NCBI GenBank assembly: GCA_963714035.1 | Contig: OY970224.1 | Location: 992,001 to 1,056,000, forward strand | DNA: 64,000 nucleotides | Source of the DNA: DATFVB01 sp963714035 | GTDB lineage: Bacteria > Acidobacteriota > Thermoanaerobaculia > UBA5066 > DATFVB01 | Reading direction: 5' to 3' | Shown here: positions 7,669-16,643 of the stretch, piece by piece | Layout of the letters: each line of letters begins with the position of its first letter | How positions within the stretch are numbered: position 1 is the stretch's first letter | The notes under the pieces: generated by a model | Told to the model about the DNA's origin: nothing | Seen by the model: only the letters and a program-made list of their open reading frames with translations | Databases searched by the model: none | Translations under genes and position numbers: made by a program

Positions 7669-9168
7669 TCAGCGGCGCGCTCGAAGGTCGAAGGCGCGGA
7701 CGACGCCGTCCGACCGCGGGACGAAGTCGAGGCCGCTCCGGACGGCGGCGAGACGGGATTCGACGACGAGCGGGACGACCGCGACGTCGTGCTGCGCCCG
7801 GCGGACGGCCTGTTCGAGGGCGACGATCCGCGGGGAAGACTCGAGCGTGCGGTCCGCGGCCTCGATCAGCCGGTCGAGCTCGTCGTCGACGTTGAAGAGA
7901 TAGTTGTGCTCGCCGTATGCCCCGTCGCGCGCATGGAGGAACCCGTCGAGGAGCTGGGCGGCGTCGCCCCACTCCGGGACCCAGTTGAAGAGGAAGAGCG
8001 CGTCGGAGCGGTCGCTCAGCGCCTGGAAGTATTCCCGGCGCGGCAGGCTCCGGAGGGTCACGCGAATTCCCGAGGCGCCGAGCTCGCGCGCGAGCTCGGC
8101 GCCGAGCGGAAGATCTCCCTGATAGACGAGGAGCGACGCGTCGAGGCCGGCCGGATGCCCGGCGTCGGCCAGGAGCCGGCGGGCCGCCGCGGCGTCCGCG
8201 CCCGCGGCCGGCGCGGGAACCGACCCGAGAACGCCGGAGGGAACGAGTCGGAAAAGGGGTGAGAGGAAGCGCGCCGGGTCGATCCGCGCGAGCCGGTCCC
8301 GATCGATCGACAGGGCGACGGCCTGACGGCAGCGGAGATCGCCGAACGGGCCCGGCCATTGCGCCATGCCGAGCAGGAGGTTGACGACGGGGCGGCCGGA
8401 AACGACGCGCCAGGAGCCGTTCCTCGACCGCGCCGCGAGAGCGCGCGGGACGAACGCCGCGACGTCCGCGAGGCCGTCCTCGATCCATCGGGCCTGCTCG
8501 ACCGGCGACTCGATCGGAACGTAACGGAATCGCGGAAAAAGCGGCTTCGGCCCCCAGTAGCGCTCGAATCGTTCCCCCTCGAACGTGCCGTAGGGCCGGC
8601 CCCGGACGAACGCGTAAGGTCCCGTTCCGATCGGGCGAGTGATCGGCGAGAGTGGCGCATCGCGCGGAACGATCGGGACGTAGGCGAGCTGGGCGAGGAG
8701 CGTCGCCGCGGGCCTCCGCGTCGTGATCTCGACCGTGCGGGCGTCGAGCGCCCGGACCCCCGTGATCGTCTTGACCGCATCCACGACCTCGGAACCGGGG
8801 AGGTTCTGCGCGCGCCGCAGGCTCGCGACGACGTCCTCGGCGCCGAACGCGCGCCCGTCGTGGAAGAAGACGCCCGGACGCAGATGGAGCCGCCAGACCG
8901 TGTCGGAAGGGTTCTCCCAGACGGTCGCGAGCTGGGGAACGACCGCCGCGTTGGCGTCGAGCGCGACGAGCCCCTCGTAATAGTTCGAGAGGACGCCGAA
9001 GGTCGGCAGATGGCTGTGCCCGTGGGGATCGGTCGCGACGGCGGGGGACCCGACGATGGTCACGCGGCCGAAGCGGGGGGGCCCCTTCCGGCAGGCGGAG
9101 GCAGACAGGAACAGGGCGGCGGCGAGAAATGCCGGGCGAAACGCGGAACGGGGACCGGCGGCCGTCAT
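7669..9168 (-). CDS. Family 5 solute-binding lipoprotein (peptide ABC type)
   Basis: Extracytoplasmic binding protein of the oligopeptide/dipeptide/nickel ABC class. The 499-residue protein has a lipoprotein signal ending in SASAC (Cys about 26), then family motifs: NYYEGLVALD, WRLHLRPGVFFHDGRAFGAEDVVASLRR and GTGPYAFV. Length is typical. It stands alone: no permease or ATPase gene is adjacent, so either transporter parts lie elsewhere or it has another periplasmic role. ATG 9168 gives a complete signal peptide. The ligand cannot be read from sequence; peptide is only the family default. Confidence 0.9.
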   Translation of the reverse strand: MTAAGPRSAFRPAFLAAALFLSASACRKGPPRFGRVTIVGSPAVATDPHGHSHLPTFGVLSNYYEGLVALDANAAVVPQLATVWENPSDTVWRLHLRPGVFFHDGRAFGAEDVVASLRRAQNLPGSEVVDAVKTITGVRALDARTVEITTRRPAATLLAQLAYVPIVPRDAPLSPITRPIGTGPYAFVRGRPYGTFEGERFERYWGPKPLFPRFRYVPIESPVEQARWIEDGLADVAAFVPRALAARSRNGSWRVVSGRPVVNLLLGMAQWPGPFGDLRCRQAVALSIDRDRLARIDPARFLSPLFRLVPSGVLGSVPAPAAGADAAAARRLLADAGHPAGLDASLLVYQGDLPLGAELARELGASGIRVTLRSLPRREYFQALSDRSDALFLFNWVPEWGDAAQLLDGFLHARDGAYGEHNYLFNVDDELDRLIEAADRTLESSPRIVALEQAVRRAQHDVAVVPLVVESRLAAVRSGLDFVPRSDGVVRAFDLRARR

Positions 9169-9425
9169 TTCGGGAAAGCCCTTTCGAGCTCCCGGATTCT
9201 ACCGCGCCGCGGCCCTCCGCCAGCCCCGCCGCGTGCCGGCGGCGAGCGCGGCGGAAATTCGAAGTCCCGGGCCCGAAACTCGAAACAAATCTGAAAACCT
9301 CAGATTCCAAACACAAAACGGATGCTCGCGCCAACCTGAGACGGGCCGCCCTGACCCTGTTTTGATATTGGAGTTTCGAGACTCGAAATTGTTTCGGACT
9401 TCGAAATTCGAGTTTCGGATTTTCC
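9169..9425. repeat. AT-rich palindromic intergenic patch
   Basis: Far less GC-rich than its surroundings from about 9255 to 9420. It contains the perfect hairpin ATCTGA-5-TCAGAT (9289-9305), the palindrome TTTCGAG-A-CTCGAAA (9374-9388), and repeated variants of GAAATTCGA and CGAAACTCG. A short similar piece occurs at 7632-7655. No gene is visible. It lies between two minus-strand genes and may end one transcript or start the next. Confidence 0.65.
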
Positions 9426-10121
9426 CTACTGCAGTTGCCCGATGCGGCCCTGGGCATCCGCCGTGTAGGAGGAGTCGGGGTATTCGCTGACGAGACGCTG
9501 GTAGGTCGCCCGCGCGTCCGCCGGCGCTCCGGACCGTTCGTAGAGCGCGCCGAGCTCGGCGAGGAGCGCGTCCTTCGGAACCGCCGTCGAGGACGTCTCG
9601 ATCGCGCGCTTGACCGCCGCGATCGCCTCGGTCGTCTTCCCCGAATCGCTCATCGCGCGGTAGGAATCGATCTCCGCTGCCGCGGTGATCGCATTCTTTC
9701 CGCTGCGGGCGAAACGGTCGAACGCGCCGGTGTCCTTCGACGCCCCCTGCGCGGCGAGGACGACGGCCGCCTCGCGCCCGGACTTCGTCGCGCCGAAATC
9801 CGCCGCGGCGGCGAGCTCGCGATTCGCCTCCGCGCTCCTCTCCGCCGCAGTCGCGTAGGTCTTCGCGACCGTGCCCGCGGAGGGATCCCCCGCGAGCGGC
9901 GCCGAGAGAGCGGTGAGCGCCCGGGAGAGATGGTCGGCGGCCTGCGCCTCGCGATGCGCGCGGAAGGCGATGAAGGCGCCGATCAGGACCGCCAGCCCGA
10001 CGGCGATGCCGACGGTTTCGACCGTTCCCTTCCGGTGGACGGACACGAACTGGAGACCCTTCCCCACGGTCTCCATGACCTCGTCCCGCCTCAAGTCCTC
10101 TCGCCGCAGCTTTTTCGCCAT
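9426..10121 (-). CDS. Membrane-anchored TPR protein, YfgM-like
   Basis: A 231-residue protein with a short basic cytoplasmic N-terminus (MAKKLRREDLRRDEV), one membrane helix (about residues 35-55) and an alanine-rich helical region ending in tetratricopeptide-like repeats (LLAELGALYERSGAPADARATYQR is one unit). This architecture resembles YfgM/TPR_21 proteins associated with the SecYEG translocon or Tol system; assignment is by layout, not by a decisive motif. The frame extends upstream, but ATG 10121 is preceded by a strong purine tract (GGGAAAGGGAAAAA), so I start there. Possible YbgF-type alternatives cannot be excluded. Confidence 0.75.
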   Translation of the reverse strand: MAKKLRREDLRRDEVMETVGKGLQFVSVHRKGTVETVGIAVGLAVLIGAFIAFRAHREAQAADHLSRALTALSAPLAGDPSAGTVAKTYATAAERSAEANRELAAAADFGATKSGREAAVVLAAQGASKDTGAFDRFARSGKNAITAAAEIDSYRAMSDSGKTTEAIAAVKRAIETSSTAVPKDALLAELGALYERSGAPADARATYQRLVSEYPDSSYTADAQGRIGQLQ

Positions 10122-10216
10122 TTTTTCCCTTTCCCGACCGGAAGGGCGAACGGTACCGGAACGGGAAGCCGGGGTCAACCGTCCGGGGATTGCCGGGGCC
10201 GATCCGTCGCGGGGGG

Positions 10217-10222
10217 TACACT
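10217..10222 (+). promoter_or_regulatory. Leaderless-type -10 box of thiD
   Basis: TACACT ends six bases before the thiD ATG (10229), leaving no room for a Shine-Dalgarno site. No clear -35 box. Confidence 0.45.
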
Positions 10223-10228
10223 CCCGGC

Positions 10229-11014
10229 ATGACTCCTCCTCTCCCGGTGGCGCTCACGATCGCGGGCGTCGATCCGGGGGGAGGCGCGGGAATCGTCGCC
10301 GACCTCATGACGTTTGCCGCGCACCGGGTGTTCGGCACCGTGGCCGTCGCCGCGATCACCGTCCAGAACAGCCGGGGAGTCTCCCGCGCGCAGCCGGTGG
10401 CGGCGCGGCTGCTCGAGGAACAGATCGCCTCGATCCTTTCCGACGCGGCTCCGCGCGCCGTGAAAATCGGGATGCTGGGAAATGCCGCGAACGTCTCCGC
10501 GGCCGCCCGCGCCCTTCGGAAAGGAAAAGCCCGCAACGTCGTTCTGGATCCGATCGTTCATTCGACGTCGGGAATGCGCTTCCTCTCCCCCGCGGCGCTC
10601 GGGTCGATGAAACGCGAGCTGTTTCCGCTCACGACGATCGTGACGCCGAACCTTCCCGAGGCCGAGGCGATCGCGGGGTTCCCGATCCGCGACGAGGGAG
10701 ACCTCCGTCTCGCCGCCGGGGTGCTCGCCGACCTCGGGGCGGAGGCGGTGCTCGTCAAGGGGGGGCACGCCGAAGGGCGGGAGATCCGCGACCTGTTCTT
10801 CGACGGACGGAAGTTCATCGAGTTCCGGAATTTCCGGATCGAGACGGAGGCGACGCACGGAACGGGTTGCACGCTCTCCTCGGCGATCGCGGCGAACCTC
10901 GCGCGCGGCGCGTCGACCGCGGACGCGGTCCGCGACGGCATCGAATATCTCCGGCGGTCGCTCGGAAGAGGGCTGTTCCCGGGCAAGGGAAGAGGAACGC
11001 CGGGACACTTCTAG
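10229..11014 (+). CDS. thiD: Hydroxymethylpyrimidine (phosphate) kinase
   Basis: Phosphorylates HMP and HMP-P in thiamine biosynthesis. The 261-residue protein has the ribokinase-fold motifs of ThiD: ALTIAGVDPGGGAGIVADL at the N-terminus, MLGN, VLDPIVHSTSG and the ATP/catalytic motif THGTGCTLSSAIAANLA near residue 210. Length is typical. ATG 10229 is chosen over an upstream start because it begins directly before the conserved strand and lies six bases after a TACACT -10 box. No thiamine riboswitch or other thi gene is adjacent, so it forms its own short transcription unit, convergent with prmA. Confidence 0.95.
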   Translation: MTPPLPVALTIAGVDPGGGAGIVADLMTFAAHRVFGTVAVAAITVQNSRGVSRAQPVAARLLEEQIASILSDAAPRAVKIGMLGNAANVSAAARALRKGKARNVVLDPIVHSTSGMRFLSPAALGSMKRELFPLTTIVTPNLPEAEAIAGFPIRDEGDLRLAAGVLADLGAEAVLVKGGHAEGREIRDLFFDGRKFIEFRNFRIETEATHGTGCTLSSAIAANLARGASTADAVRDGIEYLRRSLGRGLFPGKGRGTPGHF

Positions 11015-11142
11015 CAGGCGTGGCGATGCATCGAGCCGGCCGGGCGCGTGCTGCCCGGCGTCGGCACGACGTACGCTCGCCGGTACGCCTTAGCCGCCAC
11101 CGGGCGAACCCACATCCCGGCGGGCTCGCGCCTCACCGCGCT

Positions 11143-11985
11143 TCACCGCGCTGCCGGCCGAGACGCGCTCTCGGTCTTGATCCTCGCGGCAACGATCGTC
11201 CGCCACTCGTCCTCCGCCTCGACGGAAACGAGCGAGAGCCCCGCGGCCGAGATTCCCCGTCGCGCGTCGTCCTCCCGTTCGTCGAGGATCCCGGAAAAGA
11301 GGGCGGTCCCGCCCGGCCGCAAGAGCCGGGCGATCTCGAAGACGAGCGGCGCCGATTCCTCCCAGATCATGTTGGCGAGGACCGCGTCGAAGGCCCCCTC
11401 GGCCGCCGCGGTCTCCCCGGCGAAGAGCCGGACGTCCCCGGCTCCGTTGCGCCCGAGGTTCCGGCTCGCCTCGACGACCGCGTCCAGATCGAGGTCGAAC
11501 GCGAAGGCCTTCGCGCCGCGGCGCGCGGCCGCGATCGCGAGGATCGCGCTGCCGCATCCGACGTCGAGAACGCGCTTTCCCCCGAGGTCCGCGGAGTCGA
11601 GCCAGCGGAGGATGCCGCGGGTCGAAGCGTGCAGGCCGGTCCCGAAGGCGCCGTGGGCGGGGATCCAGAGCGTCGCCGGACCTTCCGAGCCGCCGTCCGG
11701 CTCTCCCCGCGGATCGATGCGGAACGCGCCGACCGAAAACGGCGAGAGCGAGGCGCGGTGCGCCGCGAACGGATCGGGAGCGACGACGTCCTCCTCGAGG
11801 CGCGCGTCGATTCCGTCGGCGCGCAGGAGGTCTCGCGCGGCCCGGGCGGCCCCGCCGTCGGGGAAAGCGGAGAAGAAGGCGCCCTCCGACTCCCAGCCCC
11901 CGAGATCGCCGGCAAGGTAGAGGGCCGCCGAAGCGCGCTCGACGTCCGCGAGGGCGATCCGGAGCCGGGAGTAGCGCGCGTTCAT
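11143..11985 (-). CDS. prmA: Ribosomal protein L11 methyltransferase-like protein
   Basis: Class I SAM-dependent methyltransferase that trimethylates ribosomal protein L11 in the cytoplasm. The 280-residue product shows the PrmA hallmark AFGTGLHAST, SAM motif I VLDVGCGSAILAI, an acidic FAFDLDLDA strand end and ANMIWE in the catalytic-loop position (classical PrmA has N-I-L-A there, so it is somewhat divergent). It is the last gene of the hrcA-grpE-dnaK-dnaJ-prmA run, a gene order known from many bacteria, 28 bases after dnaJ. ATG 11985 has only a weak ribosome-binding site. Confidence 0.9.
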   Translation of the reverse strand: MNARYSRLRIALADVERASAALYLAGDLGGWESEGAFFSAFPDGGAARAARDLLRADGIDARLEEDVVAPDPFAAHRASLSPFSVGAFRIDPRGEPDGGSEGPATLWIPAHGAFGTGLHASTRGILRWLDSADLGGKRVLDVGCGSAILAIAAARRGAKAFAFDLDLDAVVEASRNLGRNGAGDVRLFAGETAAAEGAFDAVLANMIWEESAPLVFEIARLLRPGGTALFSGILDEREDDARRGISAAGLSLVSVEAEDEWRTIVAARIKTESASRPAAR

Positions 11986-12013
11986 GGGAGCGGCATTCCG
12001 GCTTCCGGCCGGG

Positions 12014-13099
12014 TCAGCTCTCGAAGATCTTCTTGACGCGCGCGAAGCTGCTCTTCTTCGAAGGCGGCGCGCCGACGAGGCGCGCGTAGCTCTCGAGGAG
12101 CTCGCGCTCCTCCTTCGACGGCGACTTCGGGACCTTGACGGCGAGGCGGACGATCTGATCGCCGCGACCGGACGCGCGCAGCCGCGCGACCCCCTTCCGG
12201 CGCAGGCGGATCTCGGCGCTGGCCGCCGTTCCGGGCGCGATCGCGATCTTTTCCTCTCCCTCGAGAGTGGGGACCTCGATTTCCGCCCCGAGGACGAAGA
12301 CCGGGAACGGCAGCTCGAGGTCGAGGATCACGTCGTCGCCCTCCCGGCGGAAGACGTCGTGCTCGGCGACGTCGAGGATCACGTAGAGGTCGCCGGCGAC
12401 CCCGCCGCGCGGCGCCGCGTTCCCTTCGCCCGAGAGGCGCAGCCGCGAGCCCGTCTCGACGCCGCCGGGGATCGGGACCGTGAGTCGGCGTTCCATGGCG
12501 CGCCGCCCCTCGCCGCGGCAGGAGGGGCACGGCTTCTCGATCCGCGTCCCCTCGCCGTGACAGGCGGGACAGGTCCGCGCCATCGTGAAGAACCCCTGGG
12601 AGAATCGCACCTGCCCGCGGCCTCCGCAGGTCGGGCACGAGACGGGGCGCGTCCCCTTCTCCGCGCCCGAGCCGCCGCACTCTTCGCAGCGCTCGAAGCG
12701 CTCGACCGTGACGGACTGTTCCGTCCCGAAGGCGGCCTGTTCGAACGTGATCTCGAGCCGCGCGACGAGGTCCTCTCCCGCCGGAGAGCCGCCCCGCCCG
12801 AAACCGCCCCCGAAGAACTGGCCGAAGAGATCGGCGAAATCGCCGAACGCGGAAGGATCGAACCCGCCGGCGCCGCCGCGCAACCCTTCGTGGCCGAAGC
12901 GGTCGTAGCGCTGGCGCTTGTCGGCGTCGGAGAGCACGCCGTACGCCTCCGAGGCCTCCTTGAATTTCTCGGCGGCTTCGGGATCGCCGGCGTTCTTGTC
13001 CGGATGGAACCGGATCGCGAGCTTCCGGTAGGCGGACTTGAGCTCCGCCGCGCCGGCGTCGCGGCCGACGCCCAGGACCTCGTAGTAATCGCGCTTCAT
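12014..13099 (-). CDS. dnaJ: Co-chaperone DnaJ
   Basis: Hsp40 partner that stimulates DnaK ATPase and delivers substrates. The 361-residue protein has a J domain with HPD at residues 32-34, a Gly/Phe-rich linker (about 68-105), four zinc repeats CEECGGSG, CPTCGGRG, CPACHGEG and CPSCRGEG, and the C-terminal substrate-binding domain. ATG 13099 overlaps the dnaK stop (ATGA), so dnaJ translation is coupled to dnaK. The frame remains open upstream, but that stretch is the dnaK shadow. Length and domain order are canonical. Confidence 0.97.
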   Translation of the reverse strand: MKRDYYEVLGVGRDAGAAELKSAYRKLAIRFHPDKNAGDPEAAEKFKEASEAYGVLSDADKRQRYDRFGHEGLRGGAGGFDPSAFGDFADLFGQFFGGGFGRGGSPAGEDLVARLEITFEQAAFGTEQSVTVERFERCEECGGSGAEKGTRPVSCPTCGGRGQVRFSQGFFTMARTCPACHGEGTRIEKPCPSCRGEGRRAMERRLTVPIPGGVETGSRLRLSGEGNAAPRGGVAGDLYVILDVAEHDVFRREGDDVILDLELPFPVFVLGAEIEVPTLEGEEKIAIAPGTAASAEIRLRRKGVARLRASGRGDQIVRLAVKVPKSPSKEERELLESYARLVGAPPSKKSSFARVKKIFES

Positions 13100-14919
13100 G
13101 CGGCGGGTGTCGAGGAACTGCGCTTCAACATCGCCTGGGTGAGGACCTTCGAGATCCCCTGCATGTCGGCGAGCGCGCTCTGGATGTCCTTCTCTTCCTC
13201 GGCGCCGCAGGCCTGGTGCGCGCGCTTGAACGTGGCCTGGACCCGCTCCCGCTCGTCCGCCGTCAGGAGCTTGCCGAACTCGTTGAAGACCCGCTCGTTC
13301 GCCGCGACCAGCCCCTCGAGGCGCGTGCGCGTCCTCCGCAGCTCGCGGCGCTCCTCGTCGGCCGCCGTGTTCTCCTCCGCCTCGCGGATGAGCTTCTCGA
13401 TCTCCCGGCCGGACAGTCCGCCCGCCGGGGTGATCTGGATGCCCTGCGCCTTCCCGGTCGCCTGGTCGCGCGCGGAGACGCTCACGATGCCGTTGGAGTC
13501 GATCGCGAACGTCACCTCGATCTGCGGGACGCCGCGGGGCGCGGCCGGAACGCCGATCAGGTCGAATCGCCCGAGCGACTTGTTGTCGCGCGCGAGACCG
13601 CGCTCCCCCTGCAGCACGTGGATCTCGACCGCCGACTGGTTGTCGACGACGGTCGTGAAGATCTTCGAGTTCTTCGTCGGAATCGTCGCGTTCCTCTCGA
13701 TCAGCTTCTCGAAGATGCCGCCGTGCGTCTCGATGCCGAGCGACAGCGGGGTCACGTCGAGGAGGACGACGTCCTTGATCTCTCCGCGGAGGACGCTCCC
13801 CTGGATCGCGGCGCCCACCGCCACGACCTCGTCCGGATTGATGTCGCGCGACGGCTCCTTCCCGAAGATCTCCGCGACCATCTGCTGGACCTTCGGGGTG
13901 CGGGTCTGACCGCCCACGAGGATCACGGTGTCGATTTCCTGGGGACGCAGACCGGCCGACTGCAGCGCGTCCCGGCAGGGGCCCGCCGTCCGCTCGATCA
14001 GGTCCGCCACGAGGGACTCGAAGACGCTCCGGCCGAGGACCCGGTTGATGTGCTTGGGGCCGGTCGCGTCGGCGGAGATGAACGGGAGCGTGATCGCCGC
14101 CTCGTCCGCGGTCGACAGCTCGCACTTGGCCTTCTCGGCCGCCTCCTTGAGGCGCTGGAGCGCCATCCGGTCCTGGCGCAGATCGATCCCGGTCGATTTC
14201 TCGAAGTCCTCGAGGAGCCAGTCCATGATTCGCTTGTCGAAGTCTTCGCCGCCGAGATAGGTGTCGCCGGAAGTCGACTTCACCTCGTAGATGCCGTCGC
14301 CGAGCTGGAGGATCGAGATGTCGAACGTCCCGCCGCCGAGGTCGTAGACCGCCACGATCTCGCTCCCGCGCCGGTTCGCGCCGTACGCGAGGGCGGCGGC
14401 GGTCGGCTCGTTGATGATCCGCTGGACTTCGAGACCGGCGAGGCGCCCGGCGTCGCGCGTCGCCTGCCGCTGAGCGTCGTCGAAGTACGCCGGGACGGTG
14501 ATGATGGCCTCGGTGACCTCTTCGCCGAGGGAGTCTTCCGCGAACTCGCGGATTTCCTTCAGCACGAAGGCGCTGATCTCTTCGGGGCTGTAGTCCCGGC
14601 CGCGAACGCGGATCTTGACGTCGCCGTTAGCGGCCTCGGTGATCTCGTACGGGAGGATCTCGCGGGCGCGGGCGACCTCTTCGGACCGGAACTTGCGCCC
14701 GATCAGCCGCTTCGTCGCGAAGATCGTGTTCACGGGATTCGTGATCGCCTGGCGCTTCGCGATCTGGCCGACGAGACGCTCGCCGTCCTCGGTCAGGCCG
14801 ACGACCGACGGCGTCGTCCGGCCCCCCTCGCGGTTGGCGAGGACGACGGGCTGCGAAACCTCGAGGACCGCCGCGCACGAGTTCGTCGTGCCGAGATCGA
14901 TCCCGATGATCTTCCCCAA
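13096..14919 (-). CDS. dnaK: Chaperone DnaK (Hsp70), TTG start
   Basis: ATP-dependent Hsp70 chaperone. The 607-residue protein has the phosphate loop IIGIDLGTTNSCAAVLE at the N-terminus, VYDLGGGTFDISIL, VILVGGQTRTPKVQ and the substrate-binding domain start VTPLSLGIETHGG; it is a little shorter than the usual 610-640, mostly at the C-terminal tail, which ends SSSTPAA rather than an EEVD-type motif. The start is TTG 14919, the only codon that gives the conserved N-terminus, with AAGGGA about nine bases upstream, five bases after the grpE stop. Expected heat-shock operon position. Confidence 0.97.
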   Translation of the reverse strand: MGKIIGIDLGTTNSCAAVLEVSQPVVLANREGGRTTPSVVGLTEDGERLVGQIAKRQAITNPVNTIFATKRLIGRKFRSEEVARAREILPYEITEAANGDVKIRVRGRDYSPEEISAFVLKEIREFAEDSLGEEVTEAIITVPAYFDDAQRQATRDAGRLAGLEVQRIINEPTAAALAYGANRRGSEIVAVYDLGGGTFDISILQLGDGIYEVKSTSGDTYLGGEDFDKRIMDWLLEDFEKSTGIDLRQDRMALQRLKEAAEKAKCELSTADEAAITLPFISADATGPKHINRVLGRSVFESLVADLIERTAGPCRDALQSAGLRPQEIDTVILVGGQTRTPKVQQMVAEIFGKEPSRDINPDEVVAVGAAIQGSVLRGEIKDVVLLDVTPLSLGIETHGGIFEKLIERNATIPTKNSKIFTTVVDNQSAVEIHVLQGERGLARDNKSLGRFDLIGVPAAPRGVPQIEVTFAIDSNGIVSVSARDQATGKAQGIQITPAGGLSGREIEKLIREAEENTAADEERRELRRTRTRLEGLVAANERVFNEFGKLLTADERERVQATFKRAHQACGAEEEKDIQSALADMQGISKVLTQAMLKRSSSTPAA

Positions 14920-14923
14920 GCCG

Positions 14924-15544
14924 CTATCCCTTCCCGCCGTGCGGGGGAATCGCGACCTTCACGAAGGCGGGTCGCAGCAGCCGATCGTTGAGGTAATACC
15001 CCTTCTGCAGCACGGAGACGATCGTGTTCGGCTCGACGCCGGCCGCCTCCTCGCGCGCGACGGCTTCGTGCACGTTGGGATCGAACGCCCCGCCCGTCGG
15101 CACTTCGGTCAGTCCGCGCTTCTTGAGCGCATCCGAGAACTGGCGGTAGATGAGCTCGACCCCCTGGCGGTATTCGTCGTCGGCCGCCGCCGGCGCGTGG
15201 CCGAGCGCCCGCTCGAAGTTGTCGAGCACCGGGAGCAGGTCGCGGAAGAAATCGCCGAGAGCGAATCGAAAGTAGTCCGATTTTTCCCGCTCCGTGCGCT
15301 TCTTGAAGTTCTCGAACTCCGCGAGTTTCCGGAGCTCGCGGTCGCGAAACTCCGCGATCTGCCGCCGCGCGTCCCCGAGCTCTCCGGCGGCGTTCGCCCC
15401 CGGATCGGCGGCGCGGCGCGCCTCGGCTTCCTCTTCCGCGAGGATCTCCTCCAGCGTCTCGGAAGGCGCGTCCACCATCACGACGTCCTCCTCGCCGGGG
15501 AGTTCGGGAGAGTCGTCGTCACGACGGTCGTCCATGGGAAGCAT
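14924..15544 (-). CDS. grpE: Nucleotide exchange factor GrpE
   Basis: Releases ADP from DnaK. The 206-residue protein has an acidic, probably unstructured N-terminus, a long helix (REL-R-KLAEFENFKKRTERE, about residues 65-100) and the beta-domain signature with FDPNVHEAV, NTIVSVLQKGY and RPAFVKVA. The N-terminus overlaps the hrcA 3' end. Two starts compete: ATG 15544, with GGAAGGAGGAG almost touching it, and ATG 15535, with a more normal 11-base spacing; the difference is three residues. Part of the hrcA operon. Confidence 0.95.
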   Translation of the reverse strand: MLPMDDRRDDDSPELPGEEDVVMVDAPSETLEEILAEEEAEARRAADPGANAAGELGDARRQIAEFRDRELRKLAEFENFKKRTEREKSDYFRFALGDFFRDLLPVLDNFERALGHAPAAADDEYRQGVELIYRQFSDALKKRGLTEVPTGGAFDPNVHEAVAREEAAGVEPNTIVSVLQKGYYLNDRLLRPAFVKVAIPPHGGKG

Positions 15545-16604
15545 CTCCTCCTTCCGACGGCTCGTCCAGCTTTTCGGACAGAGCCTTCCCGAGGAATTCT
15601 ACCAGCGGGACGATCCTCGGATAGGACATCCGGAGCGACCCGATGATCCCGAGCACGCCCGGTGCGCGGTTTTCCGGCCCGTACCGGGTGACGACCGCGG
15701 AGAGGGGCTTCCCCGCGGTCAGATGGCTCTCGGACCCCATCACGATCCGGGGGCCTTCGCCCTCGAGGCACTGGTCGAGGAGCTCGACGAGGTTCGCCTT
15801 CTCCTCGAAGGCCCGATACACCCGTTTGAGGCTCTCGGGCTCCGAGAACTCCGGCCGCTCGAGGAATCTCCGCGTCCCTTCCGTGTAGATGTCGGCGGGG
15901 CCGGCCGGCGAGATCGCTCGGCGGGCCAGATCGAGCATTTCGAAGAGCGCATGGTCGAAGCGGGCGCGTTCCTCCTGCATCGCGAGCGTCACGCGGTTCC
16001 GGATCGCGACGAGCGTCGCCCCTCCGAATTCCGCCGTCAGATACGACCCCGCCCGCTCGAGCGCGGCGGCGTCCAGCCGGCCGCCCGTCTCGATCAGCCG
16101 CGTGAACACGATGTCTCCGTCGCCGACCTGGATCGCGAGCGCCTTCTCCCGGCCGATCGGAACGAACCGGATCTCCCGCACGACGGAGCGCCGCGCGTCG
16201 GGCGCGATCACCACTCCGACCTCTCCCGAGAGCTTCGAGAGGAGGCGGGAAACGGCCGGAAACAGGAGGTTCGGGTCGTGTCCGGCGCCCGAGAGATCGA
16301 CGGACACGAGCTCCCGCTGGCTCGCGGTGAGCTCCTTCGGCTTCATCAGCGTCCGGACGTATTGCCGGTAGGCCTTCTCGGTCGGAACCCGTCCGGCCGA
16401 AGTGTGGGGCTGCTGCAGGTACCCGGCGTCGGTCAGGTCCGCCATCAGGTTGCGCAGGGTCGCCGCGGACGCATGGAACTTCCGGCGCTTCGCGAGCGAT
16501 CGCGACGATACCGGCCGACCCGTCTCCGCGTGGGTGCGGATGATCTCCTTCAGGACTTCGCGAGCCCTCTCGTCCAGCAGGTCGTTCGTCTCGCGCGTGA
16601 CCAA
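15519..16604 (-). CDS. hrcA: Heat-inducible transcription repressor HrcA
   Basis: Repressor of chaperone operons through CIRCE operators in many bacteria. The protein (361 residues from here) has the N-terminal winged helix with TGRPVSSRSLAKRRKFHASAAT split by family motifs, a central GAF-like domain and the conserved C-terminal LGIIGSLRMSYPRIVPLVEF. Two TTG starts are possible: 16616, with no ribosome-binding site, and 16604, six bases after GGAG; I use the latter. First gene of the grpE-dnaK-dnaJ-prmA run. I could not find a CIRCE palindrome upstream, so self-repression is not visible here. Confidence 0.9.
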   Translation of the reverse strand: MVTRETNDLLDERAREVLKEIIRTHAETGRPVSSRSLAKRRKFHASAATLRNLMADLTDAGYLQQPHTSAGRVPTEKAYRQYVRTLMKPKELTASQRELVSVDLSGAGHDPNLLFPAVSRLLSKLSGEVGVVIAPDARRSVVREIRFVPIGREKALAIQVGDGDIVFTRLIETGGRLDAAALERAGSYLTAEFGGATLVAIRNRVTLAMQEERARFDHALFEMLDLARRAISPAGPADIYTEGTRRFLERPEFSEPESLKRVYRAFEEKANLVELLDQCLEGEGPRIVMGSESHLTAGKPLSAVVTRYGPENRAPGVLGIIGSLRMSYPRIVPLVEFLGKALSEKLDEPSEGGDASHGRPS

Positions 16605-16643
16605 TATCCGCTCCAATCGGTGTTAAATTCAAGAATAACCCAG

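Noticed and set aside
10150..10228. Thiamine pyrophosphate riboswitch before thiD
   Set aside because: The start codon is six bases after the likely -10 box and no CTGAGA or related core is present.
16617..16643. CIRCE operator before hrcA
   Set aside because: No TTAGCACTC-type inverted repeat is present in the short gap.
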